Origin: Aldersonia sp. NBC_00410
Lineage (GTDB): Bacteria; Actinomycetota; Actinomycetes; Mycobacteriales; Mycobacteriaceae
NCBI RefSeq assembly: GCF_026342035.1
Contig: NZ_JAPENM010000010.1
Coordinates: 1 to 64,000, forward strand
Direction: 5' to 3'
Length of the DNA stretch: 64,000 nt
Shown: one piece after another, positions 44,040 to 54,512 of the stretch
How the letters are laid out: every line of letters begins with the position of its first letter
Position numbering within the stretch: the stretch's first letter is position 1
The notes under the pieces: model-generated
The model's database searches: none
Told to the model about the DNA's origin: nothing
The model's input: the letters and a program-made list of their open reading frames with translations, nothing else
Program-made: the position numbers and the translations under genes

Positions 44040-44963
44040 ATGGACGAACAGTCGGTCGTTGCCGCCTATGCAGATTCCGAATTCATGCTCCTGCCCGAGA
44101 ATGCGGAGGAGGCCGGTCTGCCGTGGCGCCCACCGCCGATCGAACGGCTCGAGCTCGATGAGACCAGCGCACTGCGCTGGGGTACCGGCCCGGTGGACCT
44201 CGTCTTCCTGCACGGCGGTGGCCAGAACGCACATACCTGGGACACCGTGCTGCTCGCGTTGCTCGCCAAGCGCCCCGTGTCCGCGTTGGCCGTCGACCTC
44301 CCCGGGCATGGGCATTCCGGCTGGCGGGAGGACCGCGACTACTCGCCGCAAACCAACGCCGCGACACTGGCGCCGCTCCTCGAGTCCGTTGCACCGGACC
44401 CGACAGCGGTGATCGGCATGTCGCTGGGCGGTCTCACCACACTCGCGCTCGATCCGCTCGGCTACTCGGGCCGCAACCGCATGCTGGTGGACGTCACGCC
44501 CGCTACGGGGAAACGCGCCGAGGAGATGACGAAGGCGCAGCGCGGGGCCACCGATTTGATCCGCGGGCCGCACCGCTATGCCAGCTTCGAGGAGATGCTG
44601 GATGCGACGGCGGCCGCAAGCCCGACCCGCTCGCGGGCCTCGCTGCGTCGCGGGATTCTGCACAATGCTCGGGTCACCGACGAAGGCTGGGAGTGGCGCT
44701 ACGATTCGCTTCAGCCGCGAGACGGCGCCGACTGGTCGAGCAACATCGACGCTCTGTGGGACGTGGTCGACGCCTCGTCGGTGCCGACAATGCTTGTCCG
44801 CGGCGCGAATTCATTTCACACCACAGACGCGGACATGGACGAGTTCCGTCGGCGCAGCCCCGGTGCTGCCCTGGAGACGGTGCCCGACGCGGGCCACTCG
44901 ATTCAGGGCGACCAGCCGCTTCGGCTGGCCGGCCTGATCGCGCAACGGATCTGGGGAGACTGA
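44040..44963 (+). CDS. Alpha/beta-fold hydrolase
   Basis: 307 aa from ATG 44040. LVFLHGGGQNAHTWDTVLLALL (oxyanion HGG), nucleophile Ser in VIGMSLGGLTTLAL, Asp in the MLVRGANSFHTTDADMDEF segment and His in PDAGHSIQGDQP form the triad. Substrate unknown; the family covers esterases, epoxide hydrolases and dehalogenases. It is probably co-transcribed with the small membrane protein. Confidence 0.85.
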   Translation: MDEQSVVAAYADSEFMLLPENAEEAGLPWRPPPIERLELDETSALRWGTGPVDLVFLHGGGQNAHTWDTVLLALLAKRPVSALAVDLPGHGHSGWREDRDYSPQTNAATLAPLLESVAPDPTAVIGMSLGGLTTLALDPLGYSGRNRMLVDVTPATGKRAEEMTKAQRGATDLIRGPHRYASFEEMLDATAAASPTRSRASLRRGILHNARVTDEGWEWRYDSLQPRDGADWSSNIDALWDVVDASSVPTMLVRGANSFHTTDADMDEFRRRSPGAALETVPDAGHSIQGDQPLRLAGLIAQRIWGD

Positions 44964-45029
44964 GCAACGCTCGCGCGCACTCCGGCGGGGGACGTCACGC
45001 TGTCGGCGACGCTATGCCATGACGGCGCC

Positions 45030-45908
45030 CTAGCCGCTGTTGCGGACGATGACGATCGGGCACTCCACACTGTGCAGCAGGGACTGGCTGGTCGAGCCGA
45101 TCAACATGCCATTGAATCCGCCGCGGCCATGCGATCCGACCACGACGAACTGCGCGCCCTCGGACTGTTCGAGGATGTTGCGCGCCGGCCGGTCTCGCAC
45201 CGTGACGGTACGGACGGGGACGTCCGGGTAGTCCTGGCGGGATCCGGCAAGTGCCGCGGATACCAGTGCCTCTTCGGCTTCGGCGACGGCGGAGAACTCG
45301 AGATCGGGAAGTCGGAACTGGCTCGCGTCGGCCCAGGCGTGCACCGCGAGCACTTCGGCGCCGCGCGCCGCGGCCGCGGCGAAGGCGAATTCGACTGCGG
45401 GCATGGAGTTGTCGGACCCGTCGACACCGACCACGATCGGGCCGGACCGGGCGACAACCTCCGCGATCGAGTCGTCCTTGATCACCGCGACCGGGCAACT
45501 CGCATGCCGGGTCACCGCGGAACTCACCGAGCCGACCAGGGAACGGGTGAACGCACCGAGCCCTCGACTGCCGACCACGAGCAGGGACGCGTTCTTCGAG
45601 AGGTCGAGCAATGCGGGGATGATCGAACCGGTGACCAACTCGGCGGAGACGTCGATCGTCGCCCCCGGCCCGGCCACATCGACGGCGATCTGCCTGGCTT
45701 CGGCCAGGATCCGTTCGCCATCGGCGTGCACCATGTCGAAGTCGGACTGGGTGAACGCGACGGTTGTGCCGTAGAGCGCGGGCAGGGTTGCGGAATTTAC
45801 CAGCAGCAGCGGCACACTGTCGCTCCGCGCGGCCAACGCCGCCCATGCGACCGCGGCATTCGCGGTCTGCGAACCATCGACGGCAACGACTATCGGGGCT
45901 TTCGGCAT
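45030..45908 (-). CDS. Universal stress protein with two Usp domains
   Basis: 292 aa from ATG 45908 (AAGGAG upstream). Two tandem UspA domains: VVAVDGSQTANAAVAWAALAA with LLVVGSRGLGAFTRSLVGSVSSAVTRHASCPVAVI, and IVVGVDGSDNSMPAVEFAFAAA with FVVVGSHGRGGFNGMLIGSTSQSLLHSVECPIVIV. Both keep the ATP-binding G-x2-G-x9-G(S/T). Tandem Usps of this kind belong to the hypoxia/dormancy regulon of mycobacteria. A TCGGGAC site in its promoter region and the adjacent devRS pair support that here. Confidence 0.9.
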   Translation of the reverse strand: MPKAPIVVAVDGSQTANAAVAWAALAARSDSVPLLLVNSATLPALYGTTVAFTQSDFDMVHADGERILAEARQIAVDVAGPGATIDVSAELVTGSIIPALLDLSKNASLLVVGSRGLGAFTRSLVGSVSSAVTRHASCPVAVIKDDSIAEVVARSGPIVVGVDGSDNSMPAVEFAFAAAAARGAEVLAVHAWADASQFRLPDLEFSAVAEAEEALVSAALAGSRQDYPDVPVRTVTVRDRPARNILEQSEGAQFVVVGSHGRGGFNGMLIGSTSQSLLHSVECPIVIVRNSG

Positions 45909-45929
45909 CGTGCGCGACTCCTTCGTCGT

Positions 45930-45949
45930 CGGGACAACCACCCCTCGAC
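45930..45949 (-). promoter_or_regulatory. DosR-box-like site upstream of usp
   Basis: TCGGGACAACCACCCC fits the dormancy-box pattern (GGGACTwwAGTCCC) in the left half and the right-half CCC. It lies about 25-40 bp before the usp start, just upstream of its ribosome site. A second palindrome, TCGACA-CT-TGTCGA, overlaps on the right (45945-45958). Confidence 0.5.
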
Positions 45950-46055
45950 ACTTGTCGAAGCGTCCCACCGCGTCAACAAATCGTGGCCGATACCTCGTCG
46001 TCGTTGGCCGCCGCGGCGCAGCGGGTGACGTAAGGTGCGAATCGGAGGTAGTCGA

Positions 46056-48328
<2,273 letters not shown>

Positions 48329-48358
48329 GTCCCGAGCGCTCGGGACTTTCGGCACCTC
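48329..48358 (+). promoter_or_regulatory. Palindrome and DosR-like half-site before the broken Acg gene
   Basis: GTCCCGAG-CG-CTCGGGAC (48329-48346) is a perfect palindrome directly after the devS stop. It overlaps TCGGGACTTTCGGCACC, whose left half equals the dormancy-box half-site. Could act as a DevR site or as a weak terminator stem for devRS. Confidence 0.5.
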
Positions 48359-48386
48359 CGCGACGGCGTCGTAGCGTCGTGGTGAA

Positions 48387-49338
48387 TTGGCCTGTCGCGC
48401 CCCCTCGTTGCACAACACCCAGCCGTGGAAGTGGGTCTTCGACGGGGTCTCGCTGCACCTGTACAGCGATCCGGCGCGACTGCTCCCCGAGGCCGATCCG
48501 TTCGGCAGGCAGCTGCTGCTCAGCTGCGGTGCCGTACTCGATCATCTGAAAGTCGCACTCGCCGTGCAAGGTTGGCGCGCATTGGTGGTGCGTTTCCCCG
48601 ATCCGGGCCGGCTCGGGCACCTCGCAGCGATCACCCTTCACACCCGCTCGCTTCGTGACGTCGGACGAACATCGCCGCGCCGCCGCGATCGAAGCTCGCC
48701 GTACCGATCGCCTTCCGTTCGGCGCGCCGCCGCGCTGGGGGCAGTTCCGCGAAACGCTCACCGAGCTGCTCGACGACTACGGCGCGCACGCGGCGTTACT
48801 GTCGCAGGACACCCGCAACGACCTGGCCGAGGCCTCCCGGCTGACCGCCGCAAGGCGCAGATACGATTCGCTGTATCGGGCCGAATTGCATTGGTGGACC
48901 GGGCATGCGCCGCACGCCGACGGCGTACCAGCCACCCTTCTCGCTGCACCCGCCGAGGCGACCCGAGTGCCGGTCGGCCGAGCATTCGGCGTCGGCGGAA
49001 TCGCTACCGAGACGACACCCCAGCCGACGATGGACGAGTCCGCGCTGCTGGTACTCGGCACCGACGGCGATGATCGGCTGGATTGCCTGCGTGGCGGCGA
49101 AGCCTTGTCGGCGGTCCTGCTCGAGGCGACCATGGCGGGCTACGCGACGTGCCCCCTCACCCACCTGACGGAGCTACCGGCAAGCCGGGCAGTCGTGGCG
49201 CGACTCGCCGCGGACGGCCGGGTGCCGCAGGTTGTGATCCGGGTGGGCGTTGCCCAAGCACCGGATCGACCACGCACCGCACGCCGAGACGTCTCCGAGG
49301 TCTTCGTGGTCCGGCATCCGGGCGACGGCGCGCCCTGA
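48387..49338 (+). pseudogene. Acg-like nitroreductase, 5'-truncated and frameshifted
   Basis: Encodes the same family as the next gene. It begins abruptly at LACRAPSLHNTQPWKWVFDGVSLHLYSDPARLL, without the DVIRDAVA start of the intact copy; an in-frame TAG lies just upstream. It then changes frame at about 48634-48643, where ITLTPARFVTSDEHRR would require one base fewer than present. The second frame runs intact to 49338 (LTHLTELPASRAVVARLAADGRVPQVVIRVG). A sequencing error could explain the frameshift but not the missing start. Confidence 0.75.
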
Positions 49339-49408
49339 CCCAGGGAGCACCCGCGCCGCAGACTCGTTGCCGCCGCCGAGCGGAGCCGCCGGATCGCCCT
49401 TATCGTTG

Positions 49409-49428
49409 GATCGGGACTACCGAGGCGG
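49409..49428 (+). promoter_or_regulatory. DosR-like half-site upstream of the intact Acg gene
   Basis: TCGGGACTACCGAGGC at 49411-49426 carries a perfect left half-site TCGGGACTA and a poor right half. It lies about 25-40 bp before the start codon, the same placement as the site before usp. Confidence 0.5.
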
Positions 49429-49450
49429 TGATCCGCGAGGAGGCCGGTCC

Positions 49451-50422
49451 ATGCCGTCGACGCCAAGCACCGACGTGATCCGTGACGCGGTTGCACTCGC
49501 ATGCCGGGCGCCGTCGTTGCACAACACGCAGCCGTGGCGATGGGTGTTCGACGGCGTCGCGTTGCATCTGTTCAGCGATCCCGCGCGGATGCTCGCGGGG
49601 ACCGATGCATTCGGTCGCGAGATGGTGATCAGTTGTGGTGTCGTACTCGATCATCTCGTGGTCGCGATGGCTGGGCAACGTTGGCGAACGGAAGTCCATC
49701 GATATCCCGATCCGCAGCGTCGCGAACTGCTCGCATCGCTGCGTTTCTCCCCCGTCATGCTGCTCACCAACGCCGAACACGATCGCGCCGTAGCGATTTC
49801 GCGTCGTCACACCAGCCGCGCGCCATTCGGCGCGGTGGCCGACTGGGCGCACTACGAGTCGGTTTTGCGCAGCGTTGCCGACGACTATGACGTCGACCTG
49901 TCGGTGCTTCCTGCCGCCGCACACCCCGAATTGCTGCGCGCCGCCGAGGTGTACGCATCCCTGCGTGGGCAGGATGCCCAGTATCTGGCCGAGCTGCGTT
50001 GGTGGAGTAGTCATCCCGACGTTGTCGAGCAGCAGGTGGCGGCTGATCCAGGCGCGAGTCGACCCGGATGGGCGGGCCGAGTGGCACCGCAGCGCGACTC
50101 GGGCTGGGACGAAGCCGACCTCTCCGACGATCGGGCGACGGTCCTCGTGCTGTCCACACCCGGCGACGGCCCCCTCGACTGCCTGCGATGCGGCGAAGCG
50201 CTGTCCGCCGTCCTGCTCGAGTGCACGGTGGCGGGCTTGGCCACCTGCCCGCTGACCCACCTGACGGAACTGCCCGCCAGCCGCGACATCCTTGCGGCGC
50301 TGATCGGGCGCGTCGCGGCACCCCAGGTCCTGGTCCGCCTCGGAATACCGCCGCAGGAACGGAATCTCACGGCACACACCGCACGACGACATGTGGCCGA
50401 TGTGCTCGAGGTGGTGTCCTGA
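49451..50422 (+). CDS. Acg-family FMN-binding nitroreductase-fold protein
   Basis: 323 aa from ATG 49451. ACRAPSLHNTQPWRWVFDGVALHLFSDPARML and RRHTSRAPFGAV at the front, GPLDCLRCGEALSAVLLECTVAGLATCPLTHLTELPASRD at the back: the duplicated nitroreductase fold of M. tuberculosis Acg (Rv2032)/Rv3131. Those proteins sequester FMN and are strongly DosR-dependent; enzymatic activity is not established. It lies downstream of devRS and a TCGGGACTA half-site. Intact, unlike its neighbour. Confidence 0.88.
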   Translation: MPSTPSTDVIRDAVALACRAPSLHNTQPWRWVFDGVALHLFSDPARMLAGTDAFGREMVISCGVVLDHLVVAMAGQRWRTEVHRYPDPQRRELLASLRFSPVMLLTNAEHDRAVAISRRHTSRAPFGAVADWAHYESVLRSVADDYDVDLSVLPAAAHPELLRAAEVYASLRGQDAQYLAELRWWSSHPDVVEQQVAADPGASRPGWAGRVAPQRDSGWDEADLSDDRATVLVLSTPGDGPLDCLRCGEALSAVLLECTVAGLATCPLTHLTELPASRDILAALIGRVAAPQVLVRLGIPPQERNLTAHTARRHVADVLEVVS

Positions 50423-50433
50423 ACCCGGCCGAT

Positions 50434-50757
50434 TCAGGGCACACCCATCAGCCGTAGCAGCGCCGTGGTGACAGCCGCGGCGATCACGATGAGCGCGAAC
50501 GGCGCCCTGCGCCACGCGAGGATTCCGGCGACCAGTACACCAGCCGGTCGCGCCACCCCGGCGAAGCCGTCGCCGTCGGTGAACGTGGACACTGCGAGGA
50601 CCGCGGTGAGCAGCACGACGGCGGCCGCCGCTATCAGTCGCCTGCTCGTCAACGGCAGTCGCATCCGTCGGCGCAGCACGGGGCCGAGCAGTCGCGTGGC
50701 GTACGTCCCGATCGCCAGTAGGACGATCGCAGGGATGAGGACAGCAGAATCGGTCAT
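50434..50757 (-). CDS. azlD: AzlD branched-chain amino acid transport subunit
   Basis: 107 aa with four helices (VLLAIGTYATRLLGPVLRRRM; LIAAAAVVLLTAVLAVSTF; PAGVLVAGILAWRRA; ALIVIAAAVTTALLRL). This is the small subunit of the AzlCD exporter for branched-chain amino acids. ATG 50757 overlaps the azlC stop as ATGA. Confidence 0.85.
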   Translation of the reverse strand: MTDSAVLIPAIVLLAIGTYATRLLGPVLRRRMRLPLTSRRLIAAAAVVLLTAVLAVSTFTDGDGFAGVARPAGVLVAGILAWRRAPFALIVIAAAVTTALLRLMGVP

Positions 50758-51425
50758 CGGCTCATCGCCACCCGAGTGAAACCGAGACCGAGCAACGACA
50801 GCAGGACCGGGACGCCGGCGGGCAGAAACGCTGTCGTGGCCAGTGCGATCGCCGCACCGATCAGCGCCGCAACGCGGGTCTGCCGCTCGCGCAGCGCCGG
50901 CAACACCAAGGCGACCAGCACGGCGGGGAACGCGGCGTCCAGACCGAGCGCCGCGGTGTCGGTTATCAAATGTCCGGCCTGCACGCCGATCATGGTGCCG
51001 AGGTTCCAGAACACGAAAATACCTGTCCCGCAAAGCCAATACACTGCCCGGCGCCCTTCGTGCGACCGCTGTGCGAGCGCGAAGGCAACCGTTTCGTCGG
51101 CCATCAGGTGGGCGCCGGCCGCCCTTCGCCATCCCGATCCGAGGAGGTCGGCGACGGCGAGGCCGAACGGGATATGCCGGGTGTTGACGAGCAGTCCGGC
51201 CGTTGCCGCGGTGAGCGGACTGGCGCCCGTTGCGACAATGCCGATGAAGAGAAACTGCGACGCGCCCGCGAAAACGAACACCGACATCGCCACCGGCAGC
51301 CAAGGACTCGCACCCGCGCCGACGGTGATCGCCCCGAAGGAAATACCGACGATACCGTCGGCGAGACAGACGAGCGCGACGTCGCGCAGGACGCCCCTAT
51401 CGACCGTTCGCCATTTCGAACGCAT
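50754..51425 (-). CDS. azlC: AzlC branched-chain amino acid transporter
   Basis: 223 aa, large subunit of AzlCD. Signature VCLADGIVGISFGAITVGAGASPWLPVAMSVFVFAGASQFLFIGIVATGASPLTAATAGLLVNTRHIPFGLAVA and several membrane helices. Pairs with AzlD to export Leu/Ile/Val or analogues. The -10 like sequence lies only a few bp before ATG 51425, so the mRNA is leaderless or nearly so. Divergent from the XRE-cupin regulator. Confidence 0.88.
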   Translation of the reverse strand: MRSKWRTVDRGVLRDVALVCLADGIVGISFGAITVGAGASPWLPVAMSVFVFAGASQFLFIGIVATGASPLTAATAGLLVNTRHIPFGLAVADLLGSGWRRAAGAHLMADETVAFALAQRSHEGRRAVYWLCGTGIFVFWNLGTMIGVQAGHLITDTAALGLDAAFPAVLVALVLPALRERQTRVAALIGAAIALATTAFLPAGVPVLLSLLGLGFTRVAMSR

Positions 51426-51431
51426 GGCGTA

Positions 51432-51437
51432 TATAAT
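51432..51437. promoter_or_regulatory. Overlapping divergent -10 elements of azlC and the XRE-cupin gene
   Basis: TATAAT (plus strand) lies in TATATAAT, whose complement ATTATATA serves the minus strand. On the minus strand TTGACA near 51462-51457 stands 18-20 bp upstream. Expression of the two genes would therefore be mutually exclusive unless regulated. Confidence 0.55.
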
Positions 51438-51487
51438 GAACAGCGCCGCAGGAGCGTGTCAACCGATATCCAAGCGAGGGAGGCCGC

Positions 51488-52054
51488 GTGGGTGCGGACG
51501 CCACCGAGAGGACGCCCGTCGACGTGATCGCAGCTTCGCTGCGACGCGAACGTGAACGTGCAGGCCTGTCTCTGACCGAATTGGCCCGCCGCGCCGGAAT
51601 CGCCAAATCGACGCTGTCACAGCTCGAATCGGGCGCCGGAAACCCCAGCGTGGAGACGCTGTGGGCGTTGTGCGTCGCGTTGGGCGTGCAGTTCGCCCAA
51701 CTGCTGGATCCGCCGCGTCCCCGCGTGCAGGTGATTCGCGCGGACGAGGGCGCAGCGATCGCCTCCGAGCGGGCCGACTACCGGGCCACGCTGGTATCGG
51801 CCAGCCCGCCGGGCGCCCGCCGCGATGTCTATCGGATCGCGGCCGAACCGGGCCCGGGCCGCGAGTCCGCACCGCATATGCCCGGAGTCGTCGAGCATGT
51901 CGTGCTCAGCGCGGGCCGTGCGCTGGCCGGGCTCATCGAGGCGCCGATCGAACTGGCTCCGGGCGACTACGTTGCCTACCCGGGCGATCTGCCGCATATT
52001 TTTCAGGCGCTCGAGCCCGGCACGCGTGCCGTATTGATTTCCGAACACAGCTGA
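51488..52054 (+). CDS. XRE-family regulator with C-terminal cupin
   Basis: 188 aa from GTG 51488. HTH (IAASLRRERERAGLSLTELARRAGIAKSTLSQLESGAGNPSVETLWALCVALGV) and a cupin (VVEHVVLSAGRALAGLIEAPIELAPGDYVAYPGDLPHIFQAL). This is the usual divergent regulator of azlCD; it probably binds an amino-acid-like ligand in the cupin. The intergenic 62 bp contains both promoters. Confidence 0.85.
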   Translation: MGADATERTPVDVIAASLRRERERAGLSLTELARRAGIAKSTLSQLESGAGNPSVETLWALCVALGVQFAQLLDPPRPRVQVIRADEGAAIASERADYRATLVSASPPGARRDVYRIAAEPGPGRESAPHMPGVVEHVVLSAGRALAGLIEAPIELAPGDYVAYPGDLPHIFQALEPGTRAVLISEHS

Positions 52055-52079
52055 GCGCGGATGGGCGACGATCGGGACC

Positions 52080-53279
52080 GTGACGACGACGATCGTGTTC
52101 GTGCTCGCGGCCGCTGGGGTACTGGCGGTTGCGGTATTCGCGTGGTTGCGGACGCGACGGATGTTCACCACGCCGGCGCAGCGCGCGGTCCACGTCACGC
52201 TGCACACCGCCGCTCTCGCGGCGCGACCACTTCGCCGCGGTCTGAACGTCGAGTCCGCCGGCGACGCGGCACCGCACCTGCACGCCCTGACCGGCGGCGA
52301 GGCGGTCGGGATCGCCGACCCGAACGGTGCCGTGCTGGCCTGGACCGGTCCGCATCCGGAACTCGGCGACGAGTTCGCGGTGACCGCGGCACGCGCCGCC
52401 GACGCCGGCCGACGGATCCTCGTCACGGTGCCCGCCGGACCGGACCGCACCGCGCGCTCGCTCGTCGTCCAGCCGCTGGTCACCGAAGGCGCGGGCGTGG
52501 TGGGTGTGCTCGGGGTGCTGACCGGCAGCGCACCCGATCCGGGGACACTCGGTGCCATCGCCGACGTGGCGCGCTACGCCTCCGGTCAGATAGAGCTCGC
52601 CGAACTCGATGCGTCGCAGGCGCGCCTCGACCGGGCGGAGGTGCTCGCGCTGCGGGCCCAGATCAGTCCGCACTTCATCTACAACGCGCTCAACACCATC
52701 GCCTCGTTCGTCCGTACCGATCCCGACCGGGCGCGCGAGCTCGTACTCGAGTTCGCCGACTTCACCCGGTACTCGTTCCGCGCGGCAGGCGAATACACCA
52801 CGCTGTCGGACGAACTGCGCAACATCGATCGCTACCTCACCCTCGAACGCGCCCGGTTCGGCGACGCGCTGCAGGTGAGACTGCAGGTGGCTCCCGAGGT
52901 GCTCAACGTGGTGCTGCCATTTCTCGCGTTGCAACCGCTGGTGGAGAACGCCGTGCGACACGGGATCGCAGGCAAGCCGGGCGGCGGGACAGTCGGCGTG
53001 CTGGCGACCGACGAGGGCACGGAATGCGTGATCAGCGTCGAGGACGACGGGATCGGCATGGAACCCGAGCTGCTGACCTCCGGCGCGCTGGACTCCGTGG
53101 CCGCCGCCCCCGGTTCGGCACAGGGCCCGGAAGCCGCGCACGTCGGCCTGGCCAATGTCGACGACCGACTGCGCGCGGCGTTCGGCAACGACTACGGGCT
53201 GGTCGTCGAAACAGCCCCCGGTGCCGGCACGAAGGTCAGCATGCGGGTGCCGAAATTCCGCGCCGGGGTTCGCGCATGA
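52080..53279 (+). CDS. LytS-type sensor histidine kinase
   Basis: 399 aa from GTG 52080. One N-terminal membrane helix (TIVFVLAAAGVLAVAVFAWL), a GAF-like sensory section (80-165) and a HisKA_7TM/LytS kinase core: His198 in LRAQISPHFIYNALNTIASF, VLPFLALQPLVENAVRHGI and SVEDDGIGM. It lacks the 5TM ligand-sensing domain of LytS/BtsS. The LytTR regulator follows after 53 bp. Downstream are carboxylate symporters, so control of monocarboxylate uptake is likely. Confidence 0.85.
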   Translation: MTTTIVFVLAAAGVLAVAVFAWLRTRRMFTTPAQRAVHVTLHTAALAARPLRRGLNVESAGDAAPHLHALTGGEAVGIADPNGAVLAWTGPHPELGDEFAVTAARAADAGRRILVTVPAGPDRTARSLVVQPLVTEGAGVVGVLGVLTGSAPDPGTLGAIADVARYASGQIELAELDASQARLDRAEVLALRAQISPHFIYNALNTIASFVRTDPDRARELVLEFADFTRYSFRAAGEYTTLSDELRNIDRYLTLERARFGDALQVRLQVAPEVLNVVLPFLALQPLVENAVRHGIAGKPGGGTVGVLATDEGTECVISVEDDGIGMEPELLTSGALDSVAAAPGSAQGPEAAHVGLANVDDRLRAAFGNDYGLVVETAPGAGTKVSMRVPKFRAGVRA

Positions 53280-53332
53280 GGGCCGTGGCGCCGCCGGATC
53301 GCCGCACATCTCCGTGGCACTATTGAGCCGCT

Positions 53333-54133
53333 GTGAGCCACACCACCGAACCCGCGCGCGCCCCGTCGCTCACCGTCCTGGCCGTGGACGATGAGCGGCC
53401 CGCGCTGGACGAAGTCGCCTTCCTGCTCGGCCGCAACAACGACGTCGGGGTCGTACACACCGCCGCCGACGCGACCACGGCGTTGCGGCTGTTGCGCGCG
53501 CACGCGATCGACGCGGTGTTCCTCGACATCAACATGCCCGGTCTCGACGGCCTCGAACTTGCCGGCATCCTCTCGGAGTTCGCGCAGCGTCCGGCGGTCG
53601 TGTTCGTGACGGCGCATGACGACCGCGCCGTGGATGCCTTCGATCTCGGCGCAGTCGACTACCTGCTGAAGCCGATCCGGGAGGAGCGCCTCGCCGAGTC
53701 CGTGCGTCGGGTCGCCGCCGCCCGTGCGAGCGCCACAGAGCCGGGGTCGCCGGCGCCCGAGCAGGACGAGGTGATCCCGGTCGAACTGGGCGGGGTGACG
53801 ACGATGGTGGCGCGGTCCAGCGTCGGCTGGGTGGAGGCCGAAGGCGACTACGCCCGGTTGCACAGCGCCGACGGTGTGCATCTGGTTCGGATCCCGTTGT
53901 CCACCTTGGCGCAGCGGTGGGGCGACGCCGGGTTCCTGCGGGTGCATCGTTCGTACCTGGTGGCGATGGGGCTGGTGATCGGGATCCGTTCGGTGGGCAC
54001 CGGTGTCGCGGTATGCCTGCGCGCGAACGGTGCCTCGCCGGCGGTCGAACTTCCGGTCAGCCGGCGGCACACCAGGGAACTGAAGGATCGGTTGGTCCGC
54101 GCGCCCCGGCAGAGACCGCGCGGCAGCCGATGA
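53333..54133 (+). CDS. LytTR-type response regulator
   Basis: 266 aa from GTG 53333. Receiver with phospho-acceptor Asp65 in AVFLDINMPGLDG and Lys in YLLKPIRE, then a LytTR DNA-binding domain (SVGWVEAEGDYARLHSADGVHLVRIPLSTLAQRWGDAGFLRVHRSYLVAM). Overlaps the next membrane gene as ATGA. It probably activates the symporter genes that follow, like the BtsR/YpdB regulators of pyruvate uptake, an inference from gene order. Confidence 0.85.
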   Translation: MSHTTEPARAPSLTVLAVDDERPALDEVAFLLGRNNDVGVVHTAADATTALRLLRAHAIDAVFLDINMPGLDGLELAGILSEFAQRPAVVFVTAHDDRAVDAFDLGAVDYLLKPIREERLAESVRRVAAARASATEPGSPAPEQDEVIPVELGGVTTMVARSSVGWVEAEGDYARLHSADGVHLVRIPLSTLAQRWGDAGFLRVHRSYLVAMGLVIGIRSVGTGVAVCLRANGASPAVELPVSRRHTRELKDRLVRAPRQRPRGSR

Positions 54134-54501
54134 CCGCGCCCGGCGCACGCCCGCCGCGCCGGCGGGTCGTGCTCTCCGAGCGCCGCGGCGCTCGGATGGT
54201 GCGCACACGGGTGGAGGTTCAGGAACAGACGGCCGTGGGCGAGGCACTCATTCGTGGACTGATGCGCGCACAACTCGGTCTCGCCATCCGCGTGGTCGTT
54301 GTCATCGTCCTGCTCGTCGGATCGATTCCGTTGCTCTGCTTCACCTTCCCCGCCTTCGGTGCCGCCTCGGTGTGGGGTGTGCGACTGCCGTGGCTGTTCC
54401 TCGGCGCGCTGGTCTACCCGCTGCTCTACGTCGTCGGCAAGGTCTACGTCCGGCTCGCCGAACGCAACGAGCAGGAGTTCACCGACGTGCTCGAGGATTG
54501 A
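54130..54501 (+). CDS. DUF485-like small membrane partner of a symporter
   Basis: 123 aa from ATG 54130. Basic N-terminus (PPRRRVVLSERRGARMVRTRVEV), helices LAIRVVVVIVLLVGSIPLLCF and LPWLFLGALVYPLLYVVGKVYVRLAERNEQEF. Length and the two-helix pattern fit the DUF485-type subunits that accompany sodium:solute symporters. It is coupled to the response regulator by ATGA, and the symporter starts 11 bp later. Confidence 0.75.
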   Translation: MTAPGARPPRRRVVLSERRGARMVRTRVEVQEQTAVGEALIRGLMRAQLGLAIRVVVVIVLLVGSIPLLCFTFPAFGAASVWGVRLPWLFLGALVYPLLYVVGKVYVRLAERNEQEFTDVLED

Positions 54502-54512
54502 CGGGGGCAGGA

